Notes: a model not told the origin generated them from the sequence alone. A stretch of DNA of 64,000 bases from Strongylocentrotus purpuratus (GCF_000002235.5 NW_022145594.1:19012412-19076411), one strand, 5' to 3'; positions 38,590-51,383 are shown, numbered from the stretch's first letter. Numbers and translations: made by a program.

Positions 38590-38682
38590 ATCAGTTGAAA
38601 CGACCTAGCTTGGCGGCGCACCTACCCAGAAAAGGATTCTTAAATAATTTTCAAGACACAGGAACTTTAACTCGTAACTAAG
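38590..38682 (+). other. Predicted non-coding exon 1 of gene 3
   Basis: 5' UTR exon ending at the GTAAATG donor. The matching acceptor is TGCTAATATAG ending at 40212, 21 bases before the ATG. The start is approximate. Confidence 0.45.
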
Positions 38683-40233
38683 GTAAATGAAATTCGAGTT
38701 ATGTTATTTTGCATGAATACTTTGACATGTTATGTATGAATGATTAAGGAAGTACCAGTGTGCCTAAAGCCAGAAGGGCGTTAACTCATTGACTGTCTGC
38801 AAGAAAGTCGTTACTGCCATTTACAATACATAGATCTTTCGGTCTTTTTGAGGGCAGCCGACGAACTATTTGTGCAGAGCTGTGACGTAATGTTCGTCTT
38901 GCTTTCACACATTGCAACGATGTTTTCAACCTGAACGTACACTATTTATTTATATTGAAATCAATGTGAAGGCACTCGTCAACATCTCAGAGCGTTACTT
39001 TTAGAAGGTTCATGCATATCAGAAGGCTAGTGACACCAAAAAGCATGAGGTTGGGAGTTGCAATCCACTAAAAATGCCATTACCAATACTCGTGCAACTA
39101 GTCCCTCGAATTCGGGCAGCCAGGTAGTCATATATAGCGTAGTTTGATTTACACGGTCGTAACTGCTTTCAAAATAAAAACATCTCGAGGGCTATTCCAA
39201 TACCGTATTGTATGTGCCATACAAATGCGGTTTAAATTAACTTGTAGATTAAGTTTTTTCTGACCTTGAGCTTTAGAAGGTAAGCTTTCGTCCACTCCTG
39301 TAGTCTCTCGCAAGCCAAGTAATTATTCACACAGTTGCGTGCTGTCTGTAATTAACTTGTATCCACGTTATGATTACCACTACAAATTATTCTTTGTCAT
39401 GTTTTGTTTCATGTTTAAATTACATATCATCGTTATCCATCCACATTTTAAAAGGTGACGTACGAGGCCATTGAAATTGCCTTTTAATATTTTTATTTTT
39501 CGGAAGTAGTTGGGATTGTATTGGCCCGAGAAATTATATTATTACTTAAAAAGTGTCAAAAATGTTTCACTCTTACGAAAACACCAAAAGCAGGAAAGGT
39601 GATATTCGGAAGAGAGATGTTAGACCCTTGGCAAAATTTTGCTTGAACTGCCATGCTACAATCATGCACGTCATAAATGATGTGTTATACTTTTGCCGTT
39701 GCAAAACGTCTTTTTGCTTGCGTTAATAATTTGCGCTAGTCAAGCTTGGGAAGGCAACTCCATAAAATATGGATGTTATACATCCATAGTCTAACATAGC
39801 GATATTTGTACTCTTTATTTGAGCTTCATATTTTATCATTTTATGCGCCAAGGGCGACACCCACTGCTGACGGGGTTCTGCGTCATGCAATGAGTATCCG
39901 TGTGCAAAGGGCAATGTAAATTACGCGTAGGATACAAAGAGTTATTTCGATTACATTATTTGCTGCGCTAATCACGCATATGGATGCTCATTCATCTGTG
40001 ATTCATATTCATGTATGGTGTTAATTTCAAGGAGCGTGCCAAAGTGATTGTCCGTATCTGACTCGTCACTCCGTCAGGTAAATAACGCCCGGTGAATAAC
40101 GCTTGGTGTAGTACGCCCATTTGAGATGAACTTTCTTTCTATTATCGTCAGTTGTACAATCATCGAACTGTTATTAAATGTTTGATTTTCTTATGTCTTG
40201 TTGCTAATATAGGAGAAATTCAATTCGGCAAAA

Positions 40234-41636
40234 ATGTCACTCCGTGTCTTCATTCTGGCTCTCTCTCTTACCCTGGTAATTCTTGGCGCATCACTGACGT
40301 CAGGGAGCGCCGATTCCGACTGGGATAACTGGTACAACAGAGGAATGGGTGTAAGGATAATTGATGAACTCGGAAAGCGAGGCAATGGACTCGGCAGCGG
40401 GCGATATGTTCGTAAGTGCGGGTGGCAAATGGGGGAGGGAGTATGTAGGCGGGGTTTGGTGTGTGGTGTGTGACAGCGCTGTGTCTTGAAGAACTGGTGG
40501 AAAGGAGAGATGGGTAATTACGTCGAGAACTTGACATGGAGGCAATGAACCAGGCAGTCGGTGAAAGATATGTTCATGAGTGTGTGCGCGTGTGATTAGA
40601 GTGGGTGGAAAAATATGGGTGTGCCGTGGTGAGCGTGGTAAGTAGGTATGGGTGACTAGGATGACGGGAACATTAGAGGAATGTGTATAATACCATTCGT
40701 GTCTGTGATGAATTATGAATTCAGTAGACGAAACGTTCATAAGTGCGTGTGCGTGTGATGAAAGTGTATATTATGTGGGCGGAATAAGTGGATGTGGTTT
40801 TTTGATTTTTGGAGGACGGATGTTTTCATGGGGATGCCTTACAAAACATCTAGTGAAATATATGAGCACGATTGTGGTGATTTAAGAATCATCACTGAAA
40901 TGTTTTTGAAAAATTATTGTGTCAAACGCTTTATAGAGAGTTTGATCTTCAGCGCAAATTATGATTATTCATGTTGATATTATTGCATCACCCAAATGAT
41001 AATACTACTAATAATAATGATAATGACGATATACAATTAATTTTGTTAATAAAATGGGGGGTCTTGTCGTATCACAAAGTTATGGTTCATTTATGCAACA
41101 AATGATGTTACGAATTCAAAAAAAAATTATTATACGCTTATACTGTTTATTTCCATTTCATTAAGCAGAATTACAAAATATACTTTGAGATTTCAAGGAT
41201 TAAATCTTTTAAACCAGGAACCCTTATTACACGAAACATGCATTTTCAGTTATAATTAAAATTGTTTAAAGTAATCATATATAACTATAATCTAGCTATT
41301 GATGAATTTGATTTCGTTGTATCTAGACACTGTGAAATAATTCTAAATTATAGGTGATTCTATTTTGTCCAGCTGAAATATTAATGTATTACTCGAACAT
41401 TAAGCTCTATCTTTCAGACCTCTATGTTACTAGACATTCCACGTTTGATTGCCAATACGCTCATTATCATTTTCTTTTCTTGCGTTTTCTTACATTTTTT
41501 TTTTTTAATCTAAGGATGCATCAAAAAGGGAACAGATCAGCGATGTTTCTGTGACGTGCTGCGGAACAAGAAGGATCCCGGGTACTACCTCGCATGCTCC
41601 AAATTCTCACTTGAACCTCCGATTGAGGAGGAGTGA
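40234..41636 (+). CDS. Four-Cys secreted peptide precursor, gene 3
   Basis: Coding exons are 40234-40411 and 41515-41636, giving 99 residues. Residues 1 to about 26 are the signal peptide (MSLRVFILALSLTLVILGAS, then LTSGSA). The propeptide is short and Trp-rich (DSDWDNWYNR) and less acidic than in the paralogues. It ends ELGKR. The mature part starts GNGLGSGRYVR, then a cysteine domain with CIKKGTDQRCFCDVL and GYYLAC, spacing C-x8-C-x-C-x14-C. The phase-1 intron falls at the same Arg-Cys junction (donor GTAAGT, acceptor ATCTAAG). It is the most divergent member. After the last Cys it has a 12-residue tail ending EPPIEEE, whose acidic residues reduce the net charge from about +6 (core) to about +2. 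AATAAA lies 65 bases after the stop. Secreted peptide is well supported; a defence function is inferred from the family. Confidence 0.82.
40476..40770 (+). pseudogene. Two degenerate tandem copies of gene 3 exon 2 end
   Basis: The 3' part of exon 2 plus its donor recurs twice in the following intron with a period of about 165 bp. The exon segment GACTGGGATAACTGGTACAA (40318) matches GACTAGGATGACGGGAACAT at 40654. ATATGTTCGTAAGTG (40405) matches ATATGTTCATGAGTG (about 40569) and ACGTTCATAAGTG (about 40733). Both relics have lost the donor GT (now AT), and stop codons occur. They are therefore non-functional exon duplications. Confidence 0.7.
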
Positions 41637-41700
41637 ACAACGACCCTTCATGATGAATAATGTTGTTTTTGTTAAGCCTACACATGACTTCTTCCCCTCA

Positions 41701-41706
41701 AATAAA
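41701..41706 (+). other. Polyadenylation signal of gene 3
   Basis: AATAAA 65 bases downstream of the gene 3 stop codon. Confidence 0.65.
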
Positions 41707-43955
41707 ACTGAAATATGTACCCCACGTGACGTTCGTTGAAAGACCTTTCTCCACTGAAGTCGAATTTTTGCAACATAACGCACTGCCTAGGAAACGGAAT
41801 ACACCCTTTCACGGTTACAATAGTGTGCATGCACTAAGATTTGCGCCGTCTTATTTAAAATGACGCCCATGTCAATATGATGTGAGCGCAAAGCGCAGGC
41901 AGTGACACAACAATACATGCTCATCTGTAAACTTTGATGACGCAATGTTTGCGCGCAAATTAAAATGGCGGCCTAAACCTGCTTTGTAATAGAACGCCCT
42001 CATATGTCCAGTTGTACTTGAAAGCTAGTAAACCAATATTAGAATGAAAACAAACTTGTTATTTAGAGCTCATTCGAGATGAAGAGTCAAAAGCTAGTTG
42101 ATAAAAAAGCAATATAATTTGGTAATGAGAGGGAGGCGTCGATTTCCACTTATTCGAGGATCATATACATTTATTCTTTGATTTGAAATATTGTAAATAT
42201 TACTTTTTGTAAGAACTTGAATGATTAATAATATTGCAGTTCATATTTTGTTCACCACATTTATTTGAAATTCCATGGTCTGCTTATTTCTTGATGTCGC
42301 TAGATTCAACGTCCTGGGCCAGATTAATACATGAGTGTGGGTCTCTCCTTTGGGTAATATTCCACTTGTAGAGGAAATGTACCGAAATAAACGTTTTCTT
42401 GAAATAAATAAAGCAATGAGAGCATTTTAATGTGAGATCATATGGACTAATTTATGGAAGACTGATGATACTCTCGTTAATTGTCTTGATGTCGTGGTTG
42501 TGGTTTTTGTTTTTGTATTATGTAAAGAATCGAGTGGTTAAATTCTCTTCGTCAGATACTATAATTTCACCATACTTCGTAGTCTCGATACATGTAATTC
42601 CTAATACGTTCCCTAATTAAAATTGTCTTTCATATCTTCGTTCGTGTTATTTATTCCCTATTCCTTTTACTTGTTACTCGTTATTTTTGTTATCTATTTA
42701 CTTATTTGCATTTTCATTTGTATTACCTTTGTTAGTGGTTTAATCATTGCAGTCTGATTGTCGTTAAATTAACGTAAATTTAGTGACGATGAGTACCTAA
42801 GTTTGGAAATGTTAAAGAATGACGAGATTACGCGTTATGTAATAATATACAAGCGTTTTTCCCCAATATTATTATTATTATTTTATTATTTGTAAGGGAT
42901 GTATTTTTAGTCATCGTTCAATTAATGCTAATCGACTTTAATAAGGCAATTTCATTTTTGTTTTGCTTTTGCTTTTGTTTGCATTTGTTTGTTTAATTAA
43001 GATGTTGCATTATGATGATCTTCATAAATTAATTAAGATTATTTTTGTATAATGTGATCAATAGAAAACGTACTGTTTGAATGATTTAATCTAATGTAAT
43101 ATAATTATATATGAAATTTTGGGGATTGGATGTATCATGTTTTCAAAACACATTATTCATTAATTCATGTGTTCACGTTTAGATTAAAGGTAACGTGTGT
43201 TAACCTATATCAGAATATTAGAATGTACGTTTTCAATCATTTTTTTTCTTCTTTTAAATACGTGGTTATCATCTATTCTTTATCTTTTCTTCATTTGTTA
43301 ATGTATTTTCTATTTAAATTGAAAATTCCATTCACATATTTGTTTTAAATGATCAAGGATAATTCTTAAATCATCAGTTATTTCATGAGGATACCAATTA
43401 ATTTATATTATACCTATTTTTATGCTTGTGTATTTATCTATTTTGTTTCTGCTGCTGTTAGTTGTTTTATTCTTACCAAATAGGGCCTCATAGAAGGCCA
43501 CCAAATTGTTGATATGTGCCACCCTGTATAAAATCAGAAATTAATGAATAAACGAATTAGATGTGCTGTTATAAATATAAAATTCAAAGGATTATTAAGT
43601 AATATAGCCTTTGAATTCTGTACATCTGATTAGTTTTAATACTGCCACGAAACTGTAGTGTTTTTTAATGGAATGAACCGTATAAATTATTTTTTATAAC
43701 TTTGATAAAAATGTAATGGATCTCCATGGATACTTACTTTCTTGTTTGTGTTTTCAACAAGTTTGTGAAATAAGTTGTATGTAACACCAATGTTTCATGT
43801 TTTATTAAATACAATTCCTAAGATCATGTGCGTGAGACATTATAGTCATTATGCATTCTGATTTACCATGTTTTGGTGGAGATGACGCTTATGGAGGTGA
43901 CTTATAAACGCACACCCCCCCCCCCCCGCCGAAAAGTAAATAAACAAATATTTAA
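41707..43955. other. Gene-free stretch downstream of gene 3
   Basis: Very AT-rich, with a C run near 43914-43927. About 43490-43550 (AAGGCCACCAAAT ... GTGCCACCCTGTATAAAAT) resembles a retroelement 3' end, and AAGGCCACCAAAT recurs inverted at about 45755. No gene recognised. Confidence 0.45.
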
Positions 43956-44290
43956 TAGATTGAAGAAGAAGAAGAAGAAGAAGAAGAAGAAGAAGAAGGG
44001 GGTAAAGGATGGGGGAAGACGGGGGAAAAAGACGAAGAAGACGAAGGAAAAGAGGAAGAAGAAGGGAAAGAAGAAAAAGAAAAAGAAAACGAATTGATCA
44101 AGTAGACAAGTAGAAACAGGAAGAGGATTGTGAAGAATTAGAGAAGATGATGATGATGGTGATGATATATTGATGACTATAATAATGCTAATGATTGCGA
44201 AGACGATGCTGATGACGATGCTGCTACTGCTACTGCTGATGATGATGGTGATGGTAATGATGATGATGATGGTGATGATGATGATGGTGG
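43956..44290. repeat. (GAA)n then (GAT)n trinucleotide tracts
   Basis: GAAGAAGAA from about 43962 to 44090 and GATGATGAT from about 44140 to 44290. The Lys-rich plus-strand and Ser-rich minus-strand frames are simple-repeat translations. Confidence 0.88.
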
Positions 44291-45794
44291 CATAATAGGA
44301 TATAAAAGGTACGTACGACGCAGAAAAGGAGAGAGAAAGGGGGGTATACAGGAATGAGATGGAAACGAAAGAGAAGGATTAATATCTAGAAGAAGGTATA
44401 CCAATATAGAGAATAGAATGTGAGACAAAAATACAGATAATATTACAGAGATACAGCAGAGAGAAAATAAAACACGAACCCATAAAAGAGCGAGAAGAAA
44501 GAGACTGAGAAAAAAAGATAGAGATAAAATAAAACAAAAGTAAGCAGGCATGGAAAATCTTTGCCAACATCAAAATGGAATACAAACATTAATTATAGTG
44601 ACTAAAGAAAGCCCAGCTTATTGAAGTGATTTTTTTTAAATGTTCAGATGAAACGCTTCTCATGATTATTATTGAAAATTTGGGGTTCAGAGGGTGGCGA
44701 AAGCACTTTTTAGTAAATATCAATTTCTTCAAATACATATGAATCCTTTGGGTTATTTAGCTATTAATTATTATTATTATTATTAATCTTTTTTAAGATA
44801 CAGGGAAATCCCTTCAGAGCAGCAAGCCCTGCTTTTCAAGAGAGTCCTGCAGGCAAATAACAAAGTTCACGGTAAAATGACAACAACAGAAATTAAAAAC
44901 ATATGCGCAATACATAAAACCCAGTTATTTACTAGCAAATAATTAAAGTACGTTAACACAAAACACGTTTCAGTGTGGAAAGGAAAACTACGTACAGATT
45001 CAAGCTCGATTGAAATGAGCCAAATAAAGCAAAGACATACAATCATATTTATCGGTTAAACAGGACAAGTTCACTGTGTTCACATATATTAATATGCTTG
45101 CACTAATACAGCAAAATCTAACTCAAAATAAAACGCACTAATTATAAAAGGTAGAACATTTCAAGTTAAACTGAAGGGTTTAGAGAAAAGTGTGGCTGAA
45201 AAAGAGTACGGGAGATTAAATTGGACTGCACAATATAAAGACAGTATGAAAAGTATTAACACAAATAGAACTCAGTAATAGATTAAGAAATGTGTGGCTA
45301 AAGAGTAGTGGATGGCACAATAGAAAGATATTAAAAGCACAACATGGACAGTTTAACAAGACTAGAACAAAATGATACAATACAAAAAAGCAAAGGAAAA
45401 AACACAATATGTCAGCAAAAAGTACCGCTTCATTATTTCGTTCCTGCATAGTAAGTACACTTCGCCATAAACTTATTGAAAGACAAAGAAAATAGTTTGA
45501 GAAAATAGAGATCTCGTTGAGGGAAGGGAGGGGTGCGGGGGGTGGTTTCGGTAAGGAAACCGCATGATTTAGCCACACCCACCCTGCCCAATCTGCCACC
45601 AATACTAAAATTTTCAACTCATTTTTTTGTGTTAGTGATATGTGCTATACAAGTATAAGTTTATTGTTGATATTATTATTATTAATATTTATTTTCATTA
45701 TTGTTATTATCAATATCATTATTTTCTTCACTAGGCCAAGATATTATAGTGTATTTGGTGGCCTTCTCTCTACTTAACACCCACATATAAATAC
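44291..45794. other. Gene-free stretch with a repeat fragment
   Basis: About 44764-44860 has (TTA)n followed by ACAGGGAAATCCCTTCAGAG and CAGCAAGCCCTGC, resembling a retroelement 3' end joined to an ATT microsatellite. The rest is AT-rich with no recognisable gene. Confidence 0.4.
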
Positions 45795-46345
45795 AAGCTA
45801 TGCTTTTCGGGTTTTCGCCTGCTTTTGTTACCTGAATTATTAACTGTACACTCTATGTTAAAATCATTGTTTCATATATAATTTATATAAACATTGTGTT
45901 TCATTTTGTACCGTTGAGAAGGAAATAAATGTTAATAAATACAAATACTAACAAAATCCATTGTAAAAAGAGGGTTTAAGCTATGGAAAAGGTTCGTTTC
46001 CATGTTCTGGTAAAAAATATCATATTTGCAATATGGTATTGTTAGAGGATTGGTCTTGAAAAGCTCACTTAATCCAAATATGACTGAGGGTGTATCTCTC
46101 TTATCCTCTCTATCGTTGATCAAATGTTGATGCCACATGTATGTGTGGTCCTATATACCTTCACCTGAGTGCAGTATTTGTTTTACTTCTTCCTCTTCTG
46201 CTCACGTTCCGTCGTTTTCTCCTTCTCCTCCTCGTCCTCTTCCTTTTCTTCTTCTTCTTATGATTTCTCCTTCGCCTTTTTATTCTTCTTTTTATTTACT
46301 GTAAGATGATTTCAGCTGCAGGATTGAGTCAATGTGGGTAACCCG

Positions 46346-46996
46346 ACACATGCTCCGCCGACGATTGCTCCGCCGACATTTACTCCGCAAAACGCGACAA
46401 TTGCTCCGCGACATTTGCTCCGCGACATTTGCTCCGACGTCAAAGGCTCCGCCGACAGTTGCTCCGCCGACAGTTGCTCCGCCGACAATTGCTCCGCCGA
46501 CAGATGCTCCGCCGACAATTGCTCCGCCGACAATTGCTCCGCCGACAATTGCTCCGCCGTCAATTGCTCCGCAAAACGCGACAATTGCTCCGCCGACATT
46601 TGCTCCGCCTGAAGCGACACTTGCTCCGCCGACATTTGCTCCGCCGACGATTGCTCCGCCGACAATTGCTCCGCCTGAAGCGACAATTGCTCCGCCGACA
46701 TTTGCTCCGCCTGAAGCGACAATTGCTCCGCCGACATTTGCTCCGCCGACAATTGCTCCGCCGACATTTGCTCCGCCTGAAGCGACACTTGCTCCGCCGA
46801 CATTTGCTCCGCCGACGATTGCTCCGCCGACAATTGCTCCGCCTGAAGCGACAATTGCTCCGCCGACATTTGCTCCGCCTGAAGCGACAATTGCTCCGCC
46901 GACATTTGCTCCGCCGACAATTGCTCCGCCGACAATTGCTCCGCCTGAAGCGACAATTGCTTCGCCGACATTTGCTCCGACGACATTTGCTCCGCC
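46346..46996. repeat. 15-bp minisatellite, TU left outer arm
   Basis: Roughly 40 units of GCTCCGCCGACAATT, with variants ending ATT/TTT/GAT and a 21-bp variant carrying CTGAAG. A higher-order block of about 168 bp recurs (GAAGCGACACTT at 46611 and 46779). Unit lengths are multiples of three, so several frames stay open on both strands. These frames are not genes. Confidence 0.92.
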
Positions 46997-47444
46997 CAAA
47001 AAGTGTCCCATAAACTACAAATGCTACTAGTACTACGACAAATGCTTCGCCGACAATATTTACACCTATTTTTTTCGTTTCTTTTTTTCTTCTTCATTTT
47101 CTGAATGCATTTCTTGAAATAATGTAGATGAAATGAAATGAATGAATGTTGATGAAGTGGGAGGAAAAAGGAGTTACCTTAAAGTCATTTCGAATATACT
47201 GAAATAACTTTCCATCTATCACTGTACGTCCCACATAATGTATACTAAACACTCATTACATGTCGTGGGAAGTTTTTTAAAAAAAAGTAGAGCAGCAAGC
47301 CACATTCCCCAATACGCGCATACCTCCTAGTTAATTTCAAGTAGCTCATCAATATGTAATACCTGAAATTACCTCGATCAATGCATCTTACTAGGTAAAC
47401 CATTATACAATGTAATAGGTCATCATGGAAGTTTAGAAAATAAG

Positions 47445-47831
47445 TAAGGGGGATTTACCAAGTGTTGATCTTTTTAAGAGTTTTATAAAGAAACAAAAAG
47501 ATATTGAATATTTCTCAGCAAAAAAAAGGAACAAGCTTGTTTCGCATTTTAAGAAATGGCGATTTGACTTATGATTCTCATGTTTATTTAACTTTTATTC
47601 CTGTGCCCCCTCACTCCCCTTTATGCACTGGAGTTCAAACTATGATTTATATGTGTACAGTGTATTTTTTTTTACTATAATGTTTTTTTTTTATAACTTT
47701 CTTGTCCTTTCATTATTGTTAGTTGTTCTTATACATATTGGTTTTTTGTTTGTCTAATTATTACCAATGACTTGTAAATATGTAATTTTTATATGATTGA
47801 AAATTTAATAAACACACAAATATAAAAAAAA
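47445..47831 (+). mobile_element. Poly(A) retro-insertion nested in the TU centre
   Basis: About 390 bp bounded by a 16-bp direct repeat AAGTTTAGAAAATAAG (47429-47444 and 47832-47847). The 3' end has AATAAA (47807-47812) and then a poly(A) run (about 47824-47833) merging into the right repeat. These are the marks of target-primed retrotransposition by LINE machinery. No coding sequence was recognised, so it is a 5'-truncated LINE, a SINE or a processed non-coding transcript. Confidence 0.8.
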
Positions 47832-48934
47832 AAGTTTAGAAAATAAGGGCACTTATATACGTAAGGAAGAGAACCCATTCAGACGGGAAAATGAGATGGC
47901 AGCCTTTCTGCTTATTCACATTTATACAAATCATTTTGTTGCAGTTTGATGTTAGTTCTTCATGATAAGCCAATTGCTCTTCTTCCGGTGGCTTCGTGAG
48001 TCCCTTAAATTATTTAGTGAAAACAAAGTACTCGAATGAAACGGAGTGTTTTGCACACTAACATATATATATTAAAGCTACATACACTTAACTAAAGGAA
48101 AGAAACCTTTAGAAAATGGACTGGATATTATTGAAAATATTATTCTAAACAAGAATGTACTACATGATTGTATTACTTTACGTTTCAATTTCACGAGAGA
48201 ATTAGAACTCGAGAGGGGGAGCAGAGAAGAAGTGATGGAAATGAAAGAAGACTAATAGCATGAGAGGAAAGAAAAGAGCAAAGAAGACAATAAAACGGTG
48301 TAAACAGGAAAAGGAGGAGCATGGGAGAGAGAGAAAGAGAGAGAGAGAGAGATATAGCCTTGAGCTTTGGATCAGCTAATGAGTAATACATGAAACAGAT
48401 TTTGAGCGGAGTAATTATCTTTCGCCGGAGAACTTGCGTAAGGAGCTATAATTTTATTTTTTATTTTTTTAAATCAAACATTATGGGGAATAGCAAAAAA
48501 CGGTTGTCTTTTTTGCTCTTTTCTTTCCTCTCATGTTATTAGTCTTCTTTCATTGAGGTAATTTCAGGTCTTACATATTGATGAGCTGTTTGAAATTAAC
48601 TAGGAGGTATGCGCGTATTGGGGAATGTGGCTTGCTGCTCTACTTAAAAAAAAAAACTTCCCATGACATGTAATGAGTGTTTAGTGTACATTATGTGGGA
48701 CGTACAGTGATAGATGGAAAGTTATTTCAGTATATTCGAAATGACTTTTAGGCAACTGCTTTTTCCTCCCACATTATCATCATTCATTCATTTCATTTCA
48801 TTTACATAATGTCATGAAATGCATTCAAAAAATGAAGAAAAAAAGAAAGAAACAAAAACAACCCGTGAAAAAAAAAATTGTCTGCGAAGCATTTGTCGTA
48901 GTACTAGTAGCATTTGTATTTAATGGGACACTTT

Positions 48935-49519
48935 TGGGCGGAACAAATGTCGTCGGAGCAAATGTCACCGGAGCAAGTGTCGCTTCATGCGGAGCAAATG
49001 TCGTCGGAGCAATTGTCGGCGGAGCAAATGTCGACGGAGCAATTGTCGTCGGAGCAATTGTCGGCGGAGCAAATGTCGTCGGAGCAATTGTCGGCGGAGC
49101 ATATGTCACCGGAGCAATTGTCGCTTCAGGCGGAGCAAATGTCGGCGGAGCAATTGACGGCGGAGCAAATGTCGGCGGAGCAAATGTCGGCGGAGCAAAT
49201 GTCGGCGGAGCAAGTGTCGCTTCAGGCGGAGCAAATGTCGGCGGAGAAAATGTCGGCGGAGCAATTGTCGCGTTTTGCGGAGCAATTGACGGCGGAGCAA
49301 TTGTCGGCGGAGCAATTGTCGGAGGAGCAATTGTCGGCGGAGCATCTGTCGGCGGAGCAATTGTCGGCGGAGCAACTGTCGGCGGAGCAACTGTCGGCGG
49401 AGCACCTGTCGGCGGAGCATTTGACGTCGGAGCAAATGTCGCGGAGCAAATGTCGCGGAGCAATTGTCGCGTTTTGCGGAGTAAATGTCGGCGGAGCAAT
49501 CGTCGGCGGAGCATGTGTC
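48935..49519. repeat. 15-bp minisatellite, TU right outer arm
   Basis: Inverted counterpart of the left arm, with units GGAGCAATTGTCGGC and variants, roughly 38 units. The two arms differ in unit number and order, so they have drifted or exchanged units since insertion. Confidence 0.92.
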
Positions 49520-51375
49520 ATGGAACCGTCAATGTGCTATCGTTAGGTGGATGGTTCCAAAACCTCGTAGTACAAATGACTTGTATTTATAATAAACTTT
49601 TCGGAATAACCTCTTAAAATAAATATTATATTCCTTCAAAAATCGATGGAAAAAATGTTGTGAGTGACTTGCTAGATGTGTCAAGGACAACAAAGTATTA
49701 ACATTAAAAACATTTTTAATAACGTCATTTCTTGGGCTCTTTATTAGATAGCTTCACTCTTGACTGCATCCATTTTAGATTACTCTATGAAATATCGTTC
49801 CGCATCGATGAAATAGAACAAAACATTGCTGTCTTCCGCCTGCATCCATTATAAACTCAATGGGCATTTCTTTCTCCTCGGCTGACTCTGTCATTGGACC
49901 TGGCACCCGGAATGACCACTGCAAATATCAAAGCAATATCAGTTCATGCCTCCTTGCATTTCCAAGTACTACAACAGGAATCGCATGTCAAATCCTCCCC
50001 CTCTTTTTTCTTCCTCAAAATTCCCTGTTATTTTCAATGAGGTTTACTTTAATTGACCCCCAACCCCTTCCATTAGCACATGATCTTGTTACGTTCTGAG
50101 TAGTATCAAATATCTAATAACGGGTAGCCAAAGCCGTGAGCACAATCAAATTCATTACGATTTAATTACTGTCATGATGAGGGTTAAGTTCATTTCCGCA
50201 TCATTACAATCAGCTATTCCAAAGCCTCCTCGCTCGTTGCTTTTTAATTCCAATGTGTCAAACGATTGCCACTTGAGGTCGGTTAACATTGATAGTCATT
50301 TCTAAATTTATTTTTGTTTTCCTGATATATAAGGTATAAATCCATTTTGCCGCTCATTCAATGTTGTTGCATTTTTCTTCTTTCTCTTGCTTAGCCTTTT
50401 TTTAATTCCTTTTTTGTCTTTCTGTTTTTTCGTTATCACTAACTTTATTAATATTTGTTTTCCAAATCCCGGTTCCATTTCAATGCTACTGAAGTCTGTT
50501 TGCAATGATAGTCATTAAACAAATATTGTTTTACATGAGATATCAAAAAATACCATGTGCTACATGTTAATCTTGTAAATATAGGGATTCATTTTATAAC
50601 AACATTTTATAAAAACATTTTATAACAACCCTACATGTAATATATAATTAAATATTTTGTGCGTGTAAAAGTAGCATAGACTTTTATAAGCTACGAATGT
50701 ATGAATAAACTAAATTAATCTTAAATCTTGATAGGTCTTATTTCGAATGGAATAGTGTCACCGGTTATGGTTCATCTGCAGTATCTATGTTTTAGAGAGA
50801 CAGTCTAGCGTTGAACTTAACATACTCAACAACAAATAAACCTTTACTATCAATTACTGTAACTAAAGTTTCAATTTCAATATTTCTTCAAAGGAACTTC
50901 AAACACTACGGAAAGTAAACTAATAGTATTATTTATCAAATGATAATGACCCACATATATTGCGCCGTCATACTAGTCAACTTTACCGAGGCGCATTATG
51001 GAATTAAAAAAAGGTGAGAAAGGAGGAGAATTGTAACAAATTAGATAAAACTATCCATGTGAACGAGGTTTAGTGAGCCTAATTAGACTTCACAACCATG
51101 GTTATCATGATTGGTGACATATTCCGGGTGGTTTGGACCGAAGTTCATGGCTGGACAATGAGATATTGAAAGACATCAAGAAAACCACAATTTCTTTTGG
51201 AAACTTTATCAATCAGCGGGTTGCGCGTTCCGCAGAGGGGGTTGTTAATTGATATGATGGATATGTTGGTGTATGTACGCCTTTGTAATGACTCCGAGCA
51301 AATATCGTAATAAGGGGGAGGTCTTGGGCGGGGTCGTTGGACCTTAGCGGAAGGAGGCATAAAGATTTAGGAGAG

Positions 51376-51383
51376 TATATAAG
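51376..51383 (+). promoter_or_regulatory. TATA box of gene 4
   Basis: TATATAAG within GAGTATATAAGGAGAAGAT. Conserved with the TATA box of gene 5 at 57674 and about 30 bp upstream of the inferred start (near 51406). Confidence 0.7.

Larger units (their letters stand above)
46337..49527. mobile_element. TU-type foldback transposon
   Basis: A 3191-bp element between direct repeats GTCAATGTG (46328-46336 and 49528-49536). The empty site is seen in unit B as GTCAATTTG near 55303-55311. The ends are GGTAACCCGACACATGCTCC and, inverted, GGTTCCATGACACATGCTCC. Each arm is about 1 kb: left 46337 to about 47377, right about 48553 to 49527. The outer domain is a 15-bp tandem repeat (GCTCCGCCGACAATT and variants). 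The inner domain is unique (for example CCTCCTAGTTAATTTCAA, TGTACGTCCCACATAATGTA). This modular layout and the 8-9 bp duplication match sea urchin TU elements. The ~1.2-kb centre has no transposase, so the element is non-autonomous. Confidence 0.88.

Noticed and set aside
43873..44097. Lys-rich frame
   Set aside because: Translation of a (GAA)n microsatellite.
46292..47097. Open frames of 190-260 residues on both strands with GGAIVGGANVG- or AEQLS-like repeats
   Set aside because: They are translations of the 15-bp and 21-bp TU minisatellite, whose unit lengths are multiples of three. No start context, signal or domain.
46328..49536. CRISPR-like array reading of the regular 15-bp repeats
   Set aside because: There are no unique spacers; repeats are contiguous and inverted in the second arm, and the context is eukaryotic.
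48814..49617. 267-residue Gly/Ala/Val repeat frame and its antisense partners
   Set aside because: Same minisatellite in the inverted TU arm; several frames are open at once on both strands.
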